Assembly (NCBI GenBank): GCA_039720395.1
Contig: JBBPBK010000048.1
Span: 379,501-443,500, forward strand
Length of the DNA stretch: 64,000 nucleotides
Source: Liquidambar formosana
Taxonomy: Eukaryota; Streptophyta; Magnoliopsida; Saxifragales; Altingiaceae
Direction of reading: 5' to 3'
Shown here: one piece after another, positions 36,401 through 45,922 of the stretch
Position numbering within the stretch: the first letter of the stretch is position 1
Layout: every line of letters starts with the position of its first letter
The notes under the pieces: model-generated
The model's database searches: none
Told to the model about the DNA's origin: nothing
What the model saw: the letters and a program-made list of their open reading frames with translations, nothing else
Made by a program: the position numbers and the translations under genes

Positions 36401-39400
36401 ACTTGAGTCCCTCTACAGGGATAGCCACTCCTCTAAAAAACCTATGATTATCTCCTAAAAAATTAATTAAAAATTTTGATACTGTTTCCATCTCGCACTT
36501 TCATCGCATGTGTCATCTGGAGATCGTATTATTCTTCATGGATGTTATGTTTATGGGTGGTGTAGCTGGAGTCATAGGTTTTAAGCTCTTGATATCTGTC
36601 CTTGTTATTACTGGGAACAATGAGTCTGGTTGCGCTTCAGGACAACTTTCCCTACCGCTGTTTTATAAAGCCCTGTTTGTAAGCTGGTGGGCTTCTCTGA
36701 AGAGAATCCCAGAACTGGACTCCCCCATCAGGCGCCTATGGAGACCTGCCTCCAGAAGAGGTCTACTTTGTACTTAGGTTATGTCATTTCCTCCATACAG
36801 AGATCATGTTATACTTCATGGATGTTATGTTTATAGGCAGCATAACTGGCATCATAGGTTTTGAGTTCTTGAAATGTGTCCTTGTTATGACTGGGAAATT
36901 AACAATCTTTCAGATAAGATTATATGCTTTAGGAGATGAATTAGCTTCAGGATGCCAAGGGGATATTTTTTGTTGGACATAATCTGATGTAGAAGATGAT
37001 CTTTGATGGAATTAGTTATCTTACTGAAGAATTTTTCTTTTCTTTTTTTTTTTTTTTATGAAGGATCTTACTGAAGAATTTGGATGTTTTACGAAGCAAT
37101 TTCAAGGTTGAATGACTTTTAAGGATTGTTGGCATAGTTTGTAAAAGCCCAATTTGAACAAATATTATATATAATCACCTTTTTAGCAATTCTTTCAATT
37201 AGCAGCCATAACACGGTGGTATTTTGGAACTATCTAGTGCTTCGCATGAAATCCAAAGATAAATATGTTTAAATGCAATGATTTTTATTTGGAAAAAAAA
37301 AAAAGCAGCAAAAGGAAATGGGGTTTCAGGAAAAGAGAAAGTATACGCAAAAGATACTTGCATGTGTTTCAATGATACGCTTTTTGAGAAAAGTAGTCAC
37401 AGGTGAAAATAAGGGGTATTTGGGAATATACTTTCTTGTAAATACTTCTTTTGCGACTTTTTAGATGAACTTTTTCTCTTAGAAAGTTGGGTGATAACCC
37501 ATAACTGCCTTTTTAAGAAATCACTTCGAGGGCAATCCTGGCAAATAGTATACAGAACTGCTCTTATGGTTACTAGATCAATTGCATACTGAGTTCTGGT
37601 GGTTTAATATGCTATACATCCTTGCATTAGGTTTCATAGGCACCATTGGTTTGTTAAGGTGATGTTCTTGAAAGAAGTTTTTTTACGGAAAGTAACTTGG
37701 TCCCTGGAATCTCAATCTTGTCATAACTACAGTGCTAAACCTATTTTTCAATTATCTGTTTGTTACTAACCATTAACTTTCCAGTAGTGTTCTATTCATG
37801 GATCTAAATTGATTATTTACAGGAATCAACTAGCACCTATGAACTCATAGAGATAAGCACTGGTGGAAAATTGAGCAGGCATAACGTCCATGTTCAGCAA
37901 GTGGGCCCAGACACAGTAACAGAGTTATCAACATTTCATTTGTCTGTCAGTGATCAAACCCAAGATCTACATAGTAGACTAGTCTTGGACTATCCACGAG
38001 GGTATTCCCGACAACTTCACAAGTGCATTGTGGCACATTCACTAGGACAAGCTGTATTTGATGGGAACGTAAAAGTCAACAGGTAATTCCCATATTACCT
38101 TATAACTTGGTATCACATCACCTATATGCCAATCACCATCACCGAGTGTCATGATTATTTTGATCATTGATGTGGTTCCAGCTTTCTAAAGTACATGCAT
38201 TTCTTTCAATTTGACATTTTTATGAAAATCTTCACCATTTCTTGTGGGTCACATTTATTTCAAGGAATTGGATTTGATCCTCAGATTTCCAAATCAAAGA
38301 ATTGCAAATCTTAAAATTGGAAATATGTTGAATTTGGATTCAATTATTTCGGTGAGTTATAGAATTCAAAATCTTCTTGGATGTGAAATTTTAGTGATTA
38401 GAAGTTGGTGGCAAAGGTAGTGGTGATCAGAATGGATGTTGAAAGTAACACCATGGGCAGCGTGCATATGGTAGTGGTACTAGTTACAATCCGTGCAAGT
38501 GGCATTAGGTTAATGGTAGTGGATTGATGGTGCTTGCATTAGTGTTGGCAGTGGTGGTAGCAAAGATGACAGCAGCAGTGGTGGTGATGTGATGGAGGGT
38601 ATTAATATGACAATAAAATGGTGTTAGCGACAGCAATGGCGATGGTGGTGAAGATGATGATGTAGGGTGTTGAAAATGACAATCTAATAACGATGGTGGT
38701 GGGTGGCAGCAGAAGCGGCGGTGGTGGCGGCAGCAGTTGTGATGGTAATGGTGGCAACAGTGGTGTTGGTCAGGTAGTGGCAACCGGGGGCAGTGATTGT
38801 GGTGACAATATCACGATATTGTTTTTATTTTTTTTTTGCAATCTTCTCTCGAATTAGTCTGGCAGGATTTGGCAATGACACCTCTCCCCTGTAAAATTTA
38901 CAATACTTTAATGGATTTACTGTCAAATGCAAATCAATGACTCCACCCAAACACATAATGGATTTGATGGCCCCAAATCAAAATCTTATCCCAAATCTGC
39001 ACCCATTTCCTTAAATGAAACTCCGCCTTATTAGAAATTCTTTTTAGAACAACACCCCCCCCCCCCCCCCCCCCCCCACAAAAAAAAAAGACCAAAACAA
39101 AAACAAAGCTCATCATTGAATGAATGGTATCTGGGGCTATTACCCATTAGGTGCATTTATTGTAAATTCAAATTCTATCATGATGGCATTCCTTTGGTTG
39201 GAAATGTTGCTAAGTAAAGCTAATGATGTTCTTAATTATCTGTCACAGTAATGTTATCTGAGTCATTTATGCAGCCATATTTGGTTCACTTTTCCTGGAG
39301 ACATTGAAAACACCTTTTGACTCGACAGTTTGATTCATGGCAGAAAAAAGTAGGGGTATCCTAATTGAGTGCCCCTGCCTCCTATGGCTGCTTTTCAGCA

Positions 39401-40000
39401 ATTGAGGCAAAAGGCTTTTGAAATTTCTTTTATCCAGCTATGTTAAGCATTCCCATCATATTTTGGGTGTTGGATCATGATGATACTCATCATTCTTTGT
39501 CTAACCGTTGTCGTTTTAGAAATATCATCCAGTCAAAGGTTTCCACTTCTCTAATGATAACAGCTATAATGCTAATGTATTCCAGCACCCTTTTTTCATT
39601 TGTCTTGCTCACTAGTAACTTGAGGACAGTTTCAAGGACATTAAAAGTGAAAGTGTATGCTTGACCTAATTTTTTATTGTGCAGGTATGCACAACAGACA
39701 GATGCGGGACAACTGACAAGGAGCCTCCTCCTTGAGCCTCGTGCTACTGTTAACGTCAAACCGAATCTCCAAATCATCGCTGATGATGTCAAGTGCTCCC
39801 ATGGAGCTGCAATAAGTGATCTGGAAGAAAACCAACTTTTTTACTTCCAAGCACGCGGTATCGACTTAGAGACAGCTAGAAAGGCTCTAATCTTCTCCTT
39901 TGGAGCTGAGGTAATACAGCGTATGCCTTACCCTTTCTTTAGAAAGAAAGTCGAGAATCATATCAAGGAATTGCTGGAACCTAAACTTAAAGGCTCCTGA
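33437..40000 (+). CDS. ABCI7: Plastid SUF-system scaffold subunit SufD (ABCI7)
   Basis: Three exons: 33437-34309, 37823-38082 and 39685-40000. Splicing is GT-AG with consistent phases, giving 482 residues. The first 45-50 residues are rich in Ser/Thr/Pro/Arg with few acids, as in a chloroplast transit peptide. The rest is a SufB/SufD beta-helix protein, with PDLVLVYVPAGCRVEKPLHLRYY, LVEKGGEIGIIEEY and HIKWTSVRQ in exon 1. HNVHVQQVGPDTVTELSTFH is in exon 2, and KCSHGAAISDLEENQLFYFQARG plus a C-terminal helix (RKALIFSFGAEVI) are in exon 3. SufD works with SufB and SufC to build Fe-S clusters in plastids. The SufD-type conserved Cys/His pair appears in KCSHGAA. Intron 1 is 3.5 kb and intron 2 1.6 kb, both with repeats and poly(C) tracts. 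The copia 3' LTR lies just upstream. Confidence 0.95.
35842..36124. repeat. TIR-bounded cassette with two 104-bp tandem copies (ABCI7 intron 1)
   Basis: The segment opens with GTCTCGAAAATGTGAGAGAG and closes with its near reverse complement CTCTCTCACATTTCGAGAC. Between them a 104-bp unit starting GAGAGACTTTTGTTTTCAAA is repeated head to tail (35867-35970 and 35971-36074) with few differences. GA, GT, CA and CG dinucleotide runs border it. Confidence 0.7.
36521..36897. repeat. Direct repeat pair in ABCI7 intron 1
   Basis: About 97 bp at 36521-36618 recur at 36801-36897, offset 280 bp, at roughly 80% identity. Shared blocks are CTTCATGGATGTTATGTTTAT, CATAGGTTTT and TGTCCTTGTTAT. This may be a decayed tandem unit or two copies of a small element. 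No coding function is seen. Confidence 0.65.
38405..38800. repeat. GTG/ATG-rich low-complexity stretch in ABCI7 intron 2
   Basis: Dense, irregular GGTGGT, GATGGT and GGCAGCAG trinucleotides are present. The long frames that appear here come from composition, not coding. Confidence 0.75.
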
Positions 40001-40226
40001 GAGTGAGGTGTGATAGATGGTATATTTGTTACTCCATTGTTTGATATATGATAATTATTTGAGAGAATAATTCACCCATTGAAATTCTAGTTTTGTCATG
40101 GTTGAATCAGAGTGGCTCCTAATGTTCCATTTGGATTCATGAAAAGGGCAGAATTGACAAGTTCGAATTTTACAACTAAATGAAATGCAAGAAATTCAGC
40201 TTGAAGTACAACTTATGAAAATCTGA

Positions 40227-40490
40227 GGGCCCGTTTGGATAAGCTTCTACTTCCTGGTTTTTCTTCCAAAAGGGAAAAAAAAAAAAAAAAAAAGAAAGTT
40301 TTGTATAAAAAATTTTGGAAGTTACTTTTAAAAGTTGAGTCAGAAATTCCTGCTACCTCAATTTTTATAAGTATCTATCAAAATTTTGTACTATAAAAAA
40401 CTATAAAAAAATTTCATTTATGTAATTTTAAAAGTTAAATGAAATTTTAAAAGTAAAAAACAGGAAGTAAAGGTTTATCCAAGTGGGCGC
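40227..40490. mobile_element. Tourist-like MITE (PIF/Harbinger type)
   Basis: The inverted ends are GGGCCCGTTTGGATAAGC and, from the other side, GCGCCCACTTGGATAAAC, both continuing to a TACTTCCTG block. TGA flanks the element on both sides (40224-40226 and 40491-40493), a 3-bp target duplication as in PIF/Harbinger. It is 264 bp and non-coding. Confidence 0.75.
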
Positions 40491-40813
40491 TGACTTATTT
40501 CAGAATGTGTACCAAGGACTATGAGAAGCATCATCTGGGATTCAATATTAGATCACTACAATCAAAGTTTTGAAGAAGAAGAGAGAAAGGGAAGAGAAGT
40601 GGGGGAATAAATATTTTATCTTGAGCCATGATACAGCCATTAGTGCTGAAACGGTGGGTGGATAGATTTGCTTATTTTTGCTGTGTGAGCTTTGCCTACC
40701 CAGTGGCAATTTTTCCAATCGCTTTGGATAATGTTGCCGACGTTTCTAACCATGCTATTACCGAGGCACCAACATGTCATATGGTTCTTCAGACAACAAA
40801 TGCTATTCCTTAA

Positions 40814-41040
40814 CCCTCTATTTGGTTCCCAGTTTCTACCAAGAAAGAAGAAAGGGAAGGGAAAATAAAATGAGGAAAGAAAATAAAAGGAAAAAGATAA
40901 AATTATATCAAGTCAAAATTATTCAAATTCTTCTTCTTTTTCTACTTCTTCTTCTAATTTTCCATTGCTACCAAATTAGGAAAAGTAGAATTCTTTATAT
41001 ATGTCTTTTCCTTGATAAAATCTAGGAACCAAATAGAGCC
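40814..41040. mobile_element. Tourist-like MITE (PIF/Harbinger type), second family
   Basis: The inverted ends are CCCTCTATTTGGTTCCCAG and, on the opposite strand, GGCTCTATTTGGTTCCTAG. TAA occurs on both sides (40811-40813 and 41041-41043), the preferred Tourist target. It is 227 bp with a purine-rich then pyrimidine-rich interior and no ORF. Confidence 0.8.
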
Positions 41041-41677
41041 TAAAGAAATAAATAAAGGAATACAACAAGTGCTGCTTCTGATCCTTGCTGGTTTTGTTGC
41101 TGGGTTTATTTTGCCTGTATCTTTGAAATAGCTTGAAAAGAAAAAATGAAAATTATAAGATTTACATTGCTTCTCACCTGGAGGTGTGTGGATTTTTAGC
41201 CTGACTATTTTCCAATTTCAAGTAAGGTCATTGTCCACTTGAGTGCATAAACAGCTGATAAAACCTAAGTGGGTAGCTGGCCTGGAGTTCAAGGAGTTGA
41301 GTAAAACTAATAAAATCAAAAGCACCAGGCTTTGCTTTCCTCATCAACTTTGCAAACATAATGCATCTATTATTCCCTAACAAAACAAAATGATTGATTG
41401 TCAAGCAATAATCTTATAATTTGGTAATCCATAAGGGTAGCATAAATGGTAAAGGACTACTATTTAGGAACTGAAAGTCTTGAGTGTGTAGCCTTTTAGT
41501 CTCATCAGCTAGCACCACTTAAGGTATCATCGGTCCTATGGCTTGGTGGTACTAGGGGTGGAGTAGGGAAGGGGTCTAGAGTTCAAATCCCTCCAATGTA
41601 ACAAAAATAAAAATAAAACTGACACTTAAGGCAAGTGTAATGTGTTTTGACACCCAAAAAACAAAAGATAAAAGATA

Positions 41678-42518
41678 GGGAACGGCTATTGCAACCCCTC
41701 AAAGGGTTAAGTTGCCCCCCCCAATTTTTTAAGGAGAAAAATGATGCTGCAAAATGACCAAAAAGGGCTTTATGCAACCCACCCCTCCCCGTTCTACTCT
41801 CCGGCACCTTCTCCGGCGCCCACCCCACGGGCAATATTTTCCGGCGAGCACCTTCCTCCTCTTCCCTCTTCTTCTCTTCTTCTTTTTTTTTTTTTTCTTT
41901 TCCTTCCCAGAACCCCTTTCCCGCACCCCAACCCCCTTGTCGGCAGCCTACCCCTCTGCCATACCTTCCTCCTCTTCCTTCTTTTTCTCTTCTTCTCTTC
42001 TTTTTTTCTTTTTTTTTTCCTTTTCCTTCCCAGAACCCCTCTCCCGCACGGCCCCTCGTCGGCAGCCCTCCCTCCCCGTCGCCGGAAAAAATGGAGGAAT
42101 ACACAGATTTGACCATAGAGGGAAAAAAAAAAAAGGAGATGAAGAGGGAAGAGGAAGAACTCCGGTCGCCGGCACCCCACCCCACTGGAAAAAATGGAGG
42201 TTTTGAAAAAAAAACCTCCCCCCACAGATCTGACCAGCAAAGGAAGGAAAGAAAAAAAAAAGAAGAAGAAGAAGAAAGAAGAGGAGAAGGAGAGAGAAGG
42301 GGACGGAGGTACCGTCACCGTCGCCGTCGTCGTCGCCGTTTTTTCGTCGCCGTTCTTCCGTCGGGGGGGGGGGGGGGGGGGGGGGGTGAAGGGATGGGTG
42401 AGGGTTTGCAAACAGAGGGGTGTTTTAGTCTTTTGAAGGGGTGGGTATATATATTTGGGGGGTGGGGATTTCAGCTGGGGGCAACTTAACCCTTTGAGGG
42501 GTTGCAATAGCCGTTCCC
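41678..42518. mobile_element. Mutator-type non-autonomous element with perfect 42-bp TIRs
   Basis: The two ends are exact inverted repeats for 42 bp, starting GGGAACGGCTATTGCAACCC. A 9-bp target duplication TAAAAGATA flanks the element (41669-41677 and 42519-42527), which is diagnostic of Mutator-like elements. Inside, two CT-rich units of about 113 bp (41851-41963 and 41964-42072) each contain CCTTCCCAGAACCCC, CCCGCAC and GTCGGCAGCC. They are followed by two GGAAAAAATGGAGG blocks, GTCGCCGTCGTCGTCGCCG, and a long G run. No transposase is present. The perfect TIRs suggest recent activity. Confidence 0.9.
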
Positions 42519-42582
42519 TAAAAGATAAAGAGGAGGATCCGAAGCCCAGTAGAAAATAAAAGCCCAGGCCCATCACCATTTA

Positions 42583-42627
42583 GTCCCACATCGATCTATT
42601 ACATAAAACGATTCAGACTTCAAATAA
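42583..42627 (+). promoter_or_regulatory. snRNA promoter: USE and TATA-like box of U6atac
   Basis: GTCCCACATCG at 42583-42593 is an exact match to the plant snRNA upstream sequence element RTCCCACATCG. A weak TATA-like CAAATAA lies at 42621-42627, about 23-29 bases before the RNA start. The spacing of about 27 bases between the two (close, rather than about 34-35) is the Pol III arrangement in plants. The USE is only 65 bases from the Mutator-type element. Confidence 0.8.
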
Positions 42628-42649
42628 CCAGCACACGAGAGCTTTATTT

Positions 42650-42770
42650 GTGTTCGTAGAAAGGAGAGACGGTTGGCATCTCCCCTGACAGGGACGGGAA
42701 CAGCCTTCGGGCTTACCTGTTACCACACATCCGGTTAAGGCTTCCCACTTCGGTGGATCTTCTAACCCAA
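42650..42770 (+). ncRNA. U6atac: U6atac small nuclear RNA (minor spliceosome)
   Basis: The RNA begins GTGTTCGTAGAAAGGAGAGA, matching the conserved 5' part of U6atac. It contains AAGGAGAGA, which pairs with the 5' splice site of U12-type introns. Next come GGTTGGCATCTCCCCTGACA (the U4atac-pairing and catalytic core region), a GCC-TTCG-GGC hairpin, CACACATCCGGTTAAGG, and a 3' stem-loop closed by CCAC-TTCG-GTGG within GGTTA...TAACC. About 121 nt, then a T run, as for a Pol III transcript. Order and spacing follow human U6atac, as I remember it, throughout. In the minor spliceosome it replaces U6 and forms the active site. It lies 176 bp upstream of SOT1 on the same strand. A silent copy cannot be excluded, but the intact promoter and terminator argue for a functional gene. 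Confidence 0.93.
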
Positions 42771-42789
42771 TTTTTTTTTTTTTTTTTTT
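42771..42789 (+). terminator. Pol III terminator of U6atac
   Basis: A run of 19 T residues begins directly after the conserved 3' stem-loop and AA. This is a strong RNA polymerase III termination signal. Confidence 0.85.
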
Positions 42790-42945
42790 CCTTCTCTCCT
42801 TTTACCTTACCATTCAAAATTGTTCTTTCTAGGGTTTCTTCATCAAATATCTAAAATGGAAAAAGATAAGGTTACAAAAATATCCAGACATTCCTCATAC
42901 TGACCATTTTAAGAAGACTGATTTTTCTCTATACTTTCTCTCTCT

Positions 42946-45108
42946 ATGGCTGCTACCCTCTCCACAGCTCTAGATGTCCATTATACTATACCCCATTCCT
43001 CAGACACAAAGAGGTCTACTATTTTCTTCACCTCACCACTCAAATTTCACACCAAAAGATTCACCATTCTGTGCACCTCCTCCAAATCTCCTCCAAAACC
43101 TCCTCCTCCAAATTTAGCAGAACCCCAACAGCAAAAGAACCCATCTTTATCTGATCAGCTCAAGCCTCTATCTTCAACTATCCTCACTGACACTACCAAC
43201 AAAGACCAATTGAGCCAAACCCACCTCTTATCCAAGCCAAAATCCATATGGGTCAACCCCAGCAAGCCCAAACGCTCTGTCATTTCCCTTCAACGCCATA
43301 AACGTTCTCCTTACTCGTACAATCCTCAAATCAGAGACCTCAGGCTGTTTGCACAGAAGCTCAATGACTGTGAAAACTCTGAGGGTGCTTTCATGTCTGT
43401 TCTTGAAGAAATTCCACACCCACCCACCAGAGAAAATGCACTCTTGTTGCTTAACAGCTTGAAACCATGGCACAAGACCCATCTTTTCTTCAATTGGGTC
43501 AAGACCCAGAAGTTGTTTCCTCTTGAAACTATCTTCTATAATGTCACCATGAAGTCACTGAGGTTTGGGAGGCAGTTTCAGCTCATTGAGGAGCTTGCCC
43601 ATGAGATGATAGCTGATGGGATTGAGCTTGATAACATTACTTACTCCACTATTATCACTTGTGCCAAAAGGTGCAATCTTTTTGACAAGGCAATGGAGTG
43701 GTTTGAGAGGATGTATCAAACAGGTTTGATGCCTGATGAGGTGACTTACTCTGCTATATTAGATGTGTACGCCAAAATGGGGAAGGTTGAGGAGGTGTTG
43801 AGTTTGTATGAGAGAGGTAGAGCTAGTGGGTGGAAACCTGACCCCATCACATTTTCCGTATTGGGAAAGATGTTTGGTGAAGCTGGGGACTATGATGGTA
43901 TTAAGTATGTCTTGCAAGAGATGAAGTCTCTTGGGGTGCAGCCTAATTTGGTTGTTTACAATACACTGTTGGAAGCTATGGGTAAGGCTGGTAAGCCTGG
44001 TTTGGCTAGGAGTTTATTCGAGGAAATGATCGGTTCGGGTATCACCCCAAACGAGAAGACATTGACGGCGCTTGTTAAGATTTATGGCAAGGCGAGGTGG
44101 GCTAGAGATGCCATGGAATTATGGGAGCGAATGAGGTCGAATAGGTGGCCGATGGATTTCTTTTTGTATAATACGTTGTTGAGTATGTGCGCGGATCTTG
44201 GGTTGGAGGAGGAAGCAGAGAGGCTCTTTGAGGACATGAAGCGATCGGAGCAGTGTAGGCCGGATAGTTGGAGCTACACAGCGATGCTTAATATATATGG
44301 GAGCGGGGGTAGTGTTGATAAGGCAATGAAGATGTTTGAAGAAATGTCTGAGTTGGGTGTTGAGCTCAATGTGATGGGTTGCACTTGTTTGATTCAATGC
44401 TTGGGGAAAGCTAAGAGATTCGATGATTTGGTTAGGGTTTTTGGTGTTTCAGTTGAAAGAGGGGTTAGGCCGGACGATAGGCTGTGTGGATGCTTGCTGT
44501 CTGTTGTGTCCCTTTGTGAGGATAGCGGGGACGTGGAAAAGGTCCTTGCTTGTTTACTGCGAGCTAATCCGAAACTGGTTGCCTTTGTCAAATTGCTGGG
44601 AGTGGAGAAAACTAGCTTCGAAATCATTAAAGAGGAGTTCAGGGTTATACTCAGTGACACTGCAGTTGAAGCCCGAAGACCCTTTTGTAATTGCTTGATT
44701 GATATATGTCGAAAGAGGAATCTCCATGAGAGAGCCCATGAGCTGCTGTATTTGGGAACCATGTATGGCTTGTACCCAGGTTTGCATAACAAAACAGCCA
44801 ATGAGTGGTGTTTGGATGTTCGATCACTATCCATCGGTGCAGCTCATACTGCACTTGAAGAGTGGATGGGGACTTTGTCCAAAGTCATCCAGCGACAAGA
44901 GGCATTGCCGGAATTATTTTCAGCTAACACAGGTACTGGAACTCATAAATTCTCACAGGGACTGGGGAGTGCCTTTGCTTCTCATGTTGAGAAACTTGCT
45001 GCACCATTTAGGCAGAGTGAAGAGAAGGCTGGTTGTTTTGTGGCAACTAGGGAGGATATGGTATCTTGGGTTCAATCAAGGATTCAATCTCCTGCAGGTA
45101 CAACATAA
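42946..45108 (+). CDS. SOT1: Chloroplast PPR-SMR protein SOT1
   Basis: An intronless gene encoding 720 residues. The N-terminus (about 1-55) is Ser/Thr/Lys-rich with few acidic residues, as in a plastid transit peptide. A proline-rich spacer follows, then about ten P-type PPR motifs at residues roughly 190-560 (for example DEVTYSAILDVYAKMGKVEE, PNLVVYNTLLEAMGKAGKPG, SWSYTAMLNIYGSGGSVDKA). These bind RNA one base per repeat. A C-terminal SMR domain carries LDVR (623-626) and TGTG (662-665), with the endonuclease-associated acidic residue D624. Arabidopsis SOT1 (At5g46580) processes the 23S-4.5S rRNA precursor in chloroplasts; the same order of parts and length support orthology. The start is the first ATG of the frame. 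Only about 155 bp separate it from the U6atac terminator, so its promoter must be short or overlap the snRNA gene. Confidence 0.95.
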   Translation: MAATLSTALDVHYTIPHSSDTKRSTIFFTSPLKFHTKRFTILCTSSKSPPKPPPPNLAEPQQQKNPSLSDQLKPLSSTILTDTTNKDQLSQTHLLSKPKSIWVNPSKPKRSVISLQRHKRSPYSYNPQIRDLRLFAQKLNDCENSEGAFMSVLEEIPHPPTRENALLLLNSLKPWHKTHLFFNWVKTQKLFPLETIFYNVTMKSLRFGRQFQLIEELAHEMIADGIELDNITYSTIITCAKRCNLFDKAMEWFERMYQTGLMPDEVTYSAILDVYAKMGKVEEVLSLYERGRASGWKPDPITFSVLGKMFGEAGDYDGIKYVLQEMKSLGVQPNLVVYNTLLEAMGKAGKPGLARSLFEEMIGSGITPNEKTLTALVKIYGKARWARDAMELWERMRSNRWPMDFFLYNTLLSMCADLGLEEEAERLFEDMKRSEQCRPDSWSYTAMLNIYGSGGSVDKAMKMFEEMSELGVELNVMGCTCLIQCLGKAKRFDDLVRVFGVSVERGVRPDDRLCGCLLSVVSLCEDSGDVEKVLACLLRANPKLVAFVKLLGVEKTSFEIIKEEFRVILSDTAVEARRPFCNCLIDICRKRNLHERAHELLYLGTMYGLYPGLHNKTANEWCLDVRSLSIGAAHTALEEWMGTLSKVIQRQEALPELFSANTGTGTHKFSQGLGSAFASHVEKLAAPFRQSEEKAGCFVATREDMVSWVQSRIQSPAGTT

Positions 45109-45922
45109 ATGGTGAAACCAACTGTAATTATAGAGGCTGTATTTTCCATCAATGCTATAGTGTTGATAATTATTATTATTATTATTATGATTATTATTAT
45201 TCCAATTTATAACATTAGCTTTCCAAATCTTGCAAATTTATTTTGCTTTGGAATTTTCACATACGCTTTTACCTTGATTTTGGAATGCATAGAGAGACTG
45301 ATAGGGAAGAAGTAAATTCTGAAAATCACGTTGAGAATCCCCTAAATTAGTATTGTAATTGCATAGAAAACACACTCATGGATCCCAATAAGAATTCTAA
45401 CTCTTGTAAACCGCATTGGTGGGAATCCACCTTCAAAATTACAGATGTTCACATTTGAGAAAGGAAATGCTCAAGTTCAGTAAGACAATTTAAACCCCCA
45501 CCCAATTACAAACACATTTCTTTGGCTATAAAGAGAAAGAAAAAAAGGAAATGAAAAATGAATGAAAAGAGCCTCCGCTATGCAAAATCTCAGAGGAAGA
45601 GGGAAAAAAAATCCTAAGGAGCATTTCCCAGCAATCCCATCTGCAAAATCCCATTTTTCATCCTGAAACCAATTTTTGGCATCTACTAAGGTCTTGATGA
45701 ATATCTAACATTAGTCTTCACCACTATGATGTGAGGTTCCCCCTATAACTGTATGCTTTTGGTGTGAGCCGAAAGAAACCTTATAAAACCCATAAAAAAT
45801 GGGTCAGCATTGGCACTTCCCCAACTGCTTGCAGATTAACCTCGGCTTGAGAAACGAAACTGCCATGTCACTTGTATATAGAGAAAATCCCTAGTTGAAA
45901 TATTTCCTGTTGTATAAAGTTT
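45109..45922. other. Tail-to-tail region between SOT1 and PLL1
   Basis: This holds the 3' UTRs of two convergent genes. An ATT trinucleotide run lies at about 45170-45202. No further gene is seen. Confidence 0.6.

Larger units (their letters stand above)
40001..42582. other. Transposon-filled intergenic region between ABCI7 and U6atac
   Basis: After the ABCI7 3' flank come two Tourist-like MITEs (40227-40490, 40814-41040) and a Mutator-type element (41678-42518). No protein gene is seen. The long frames at 41583-42579 follow purine/pyrimidine tracts inside the Mutator-type element. Confidence 0.7.

Noticed and set aside
38505..38783. 92-residue His-rich minus-strand frame
   Set aside because: It comes from the GTG/ATG-rich low-complexity stretch in ABCI7 intron 2.
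41583..42579. Several overlapping 120-260 residue frames on both strands
   Set aside because: They consist of Lys/Glu/Arg/Gly or Phe/Pro/Ser runs caused by CT- and AG-rich tracts inside the Mutator-type element. No domain or splice logic is present.
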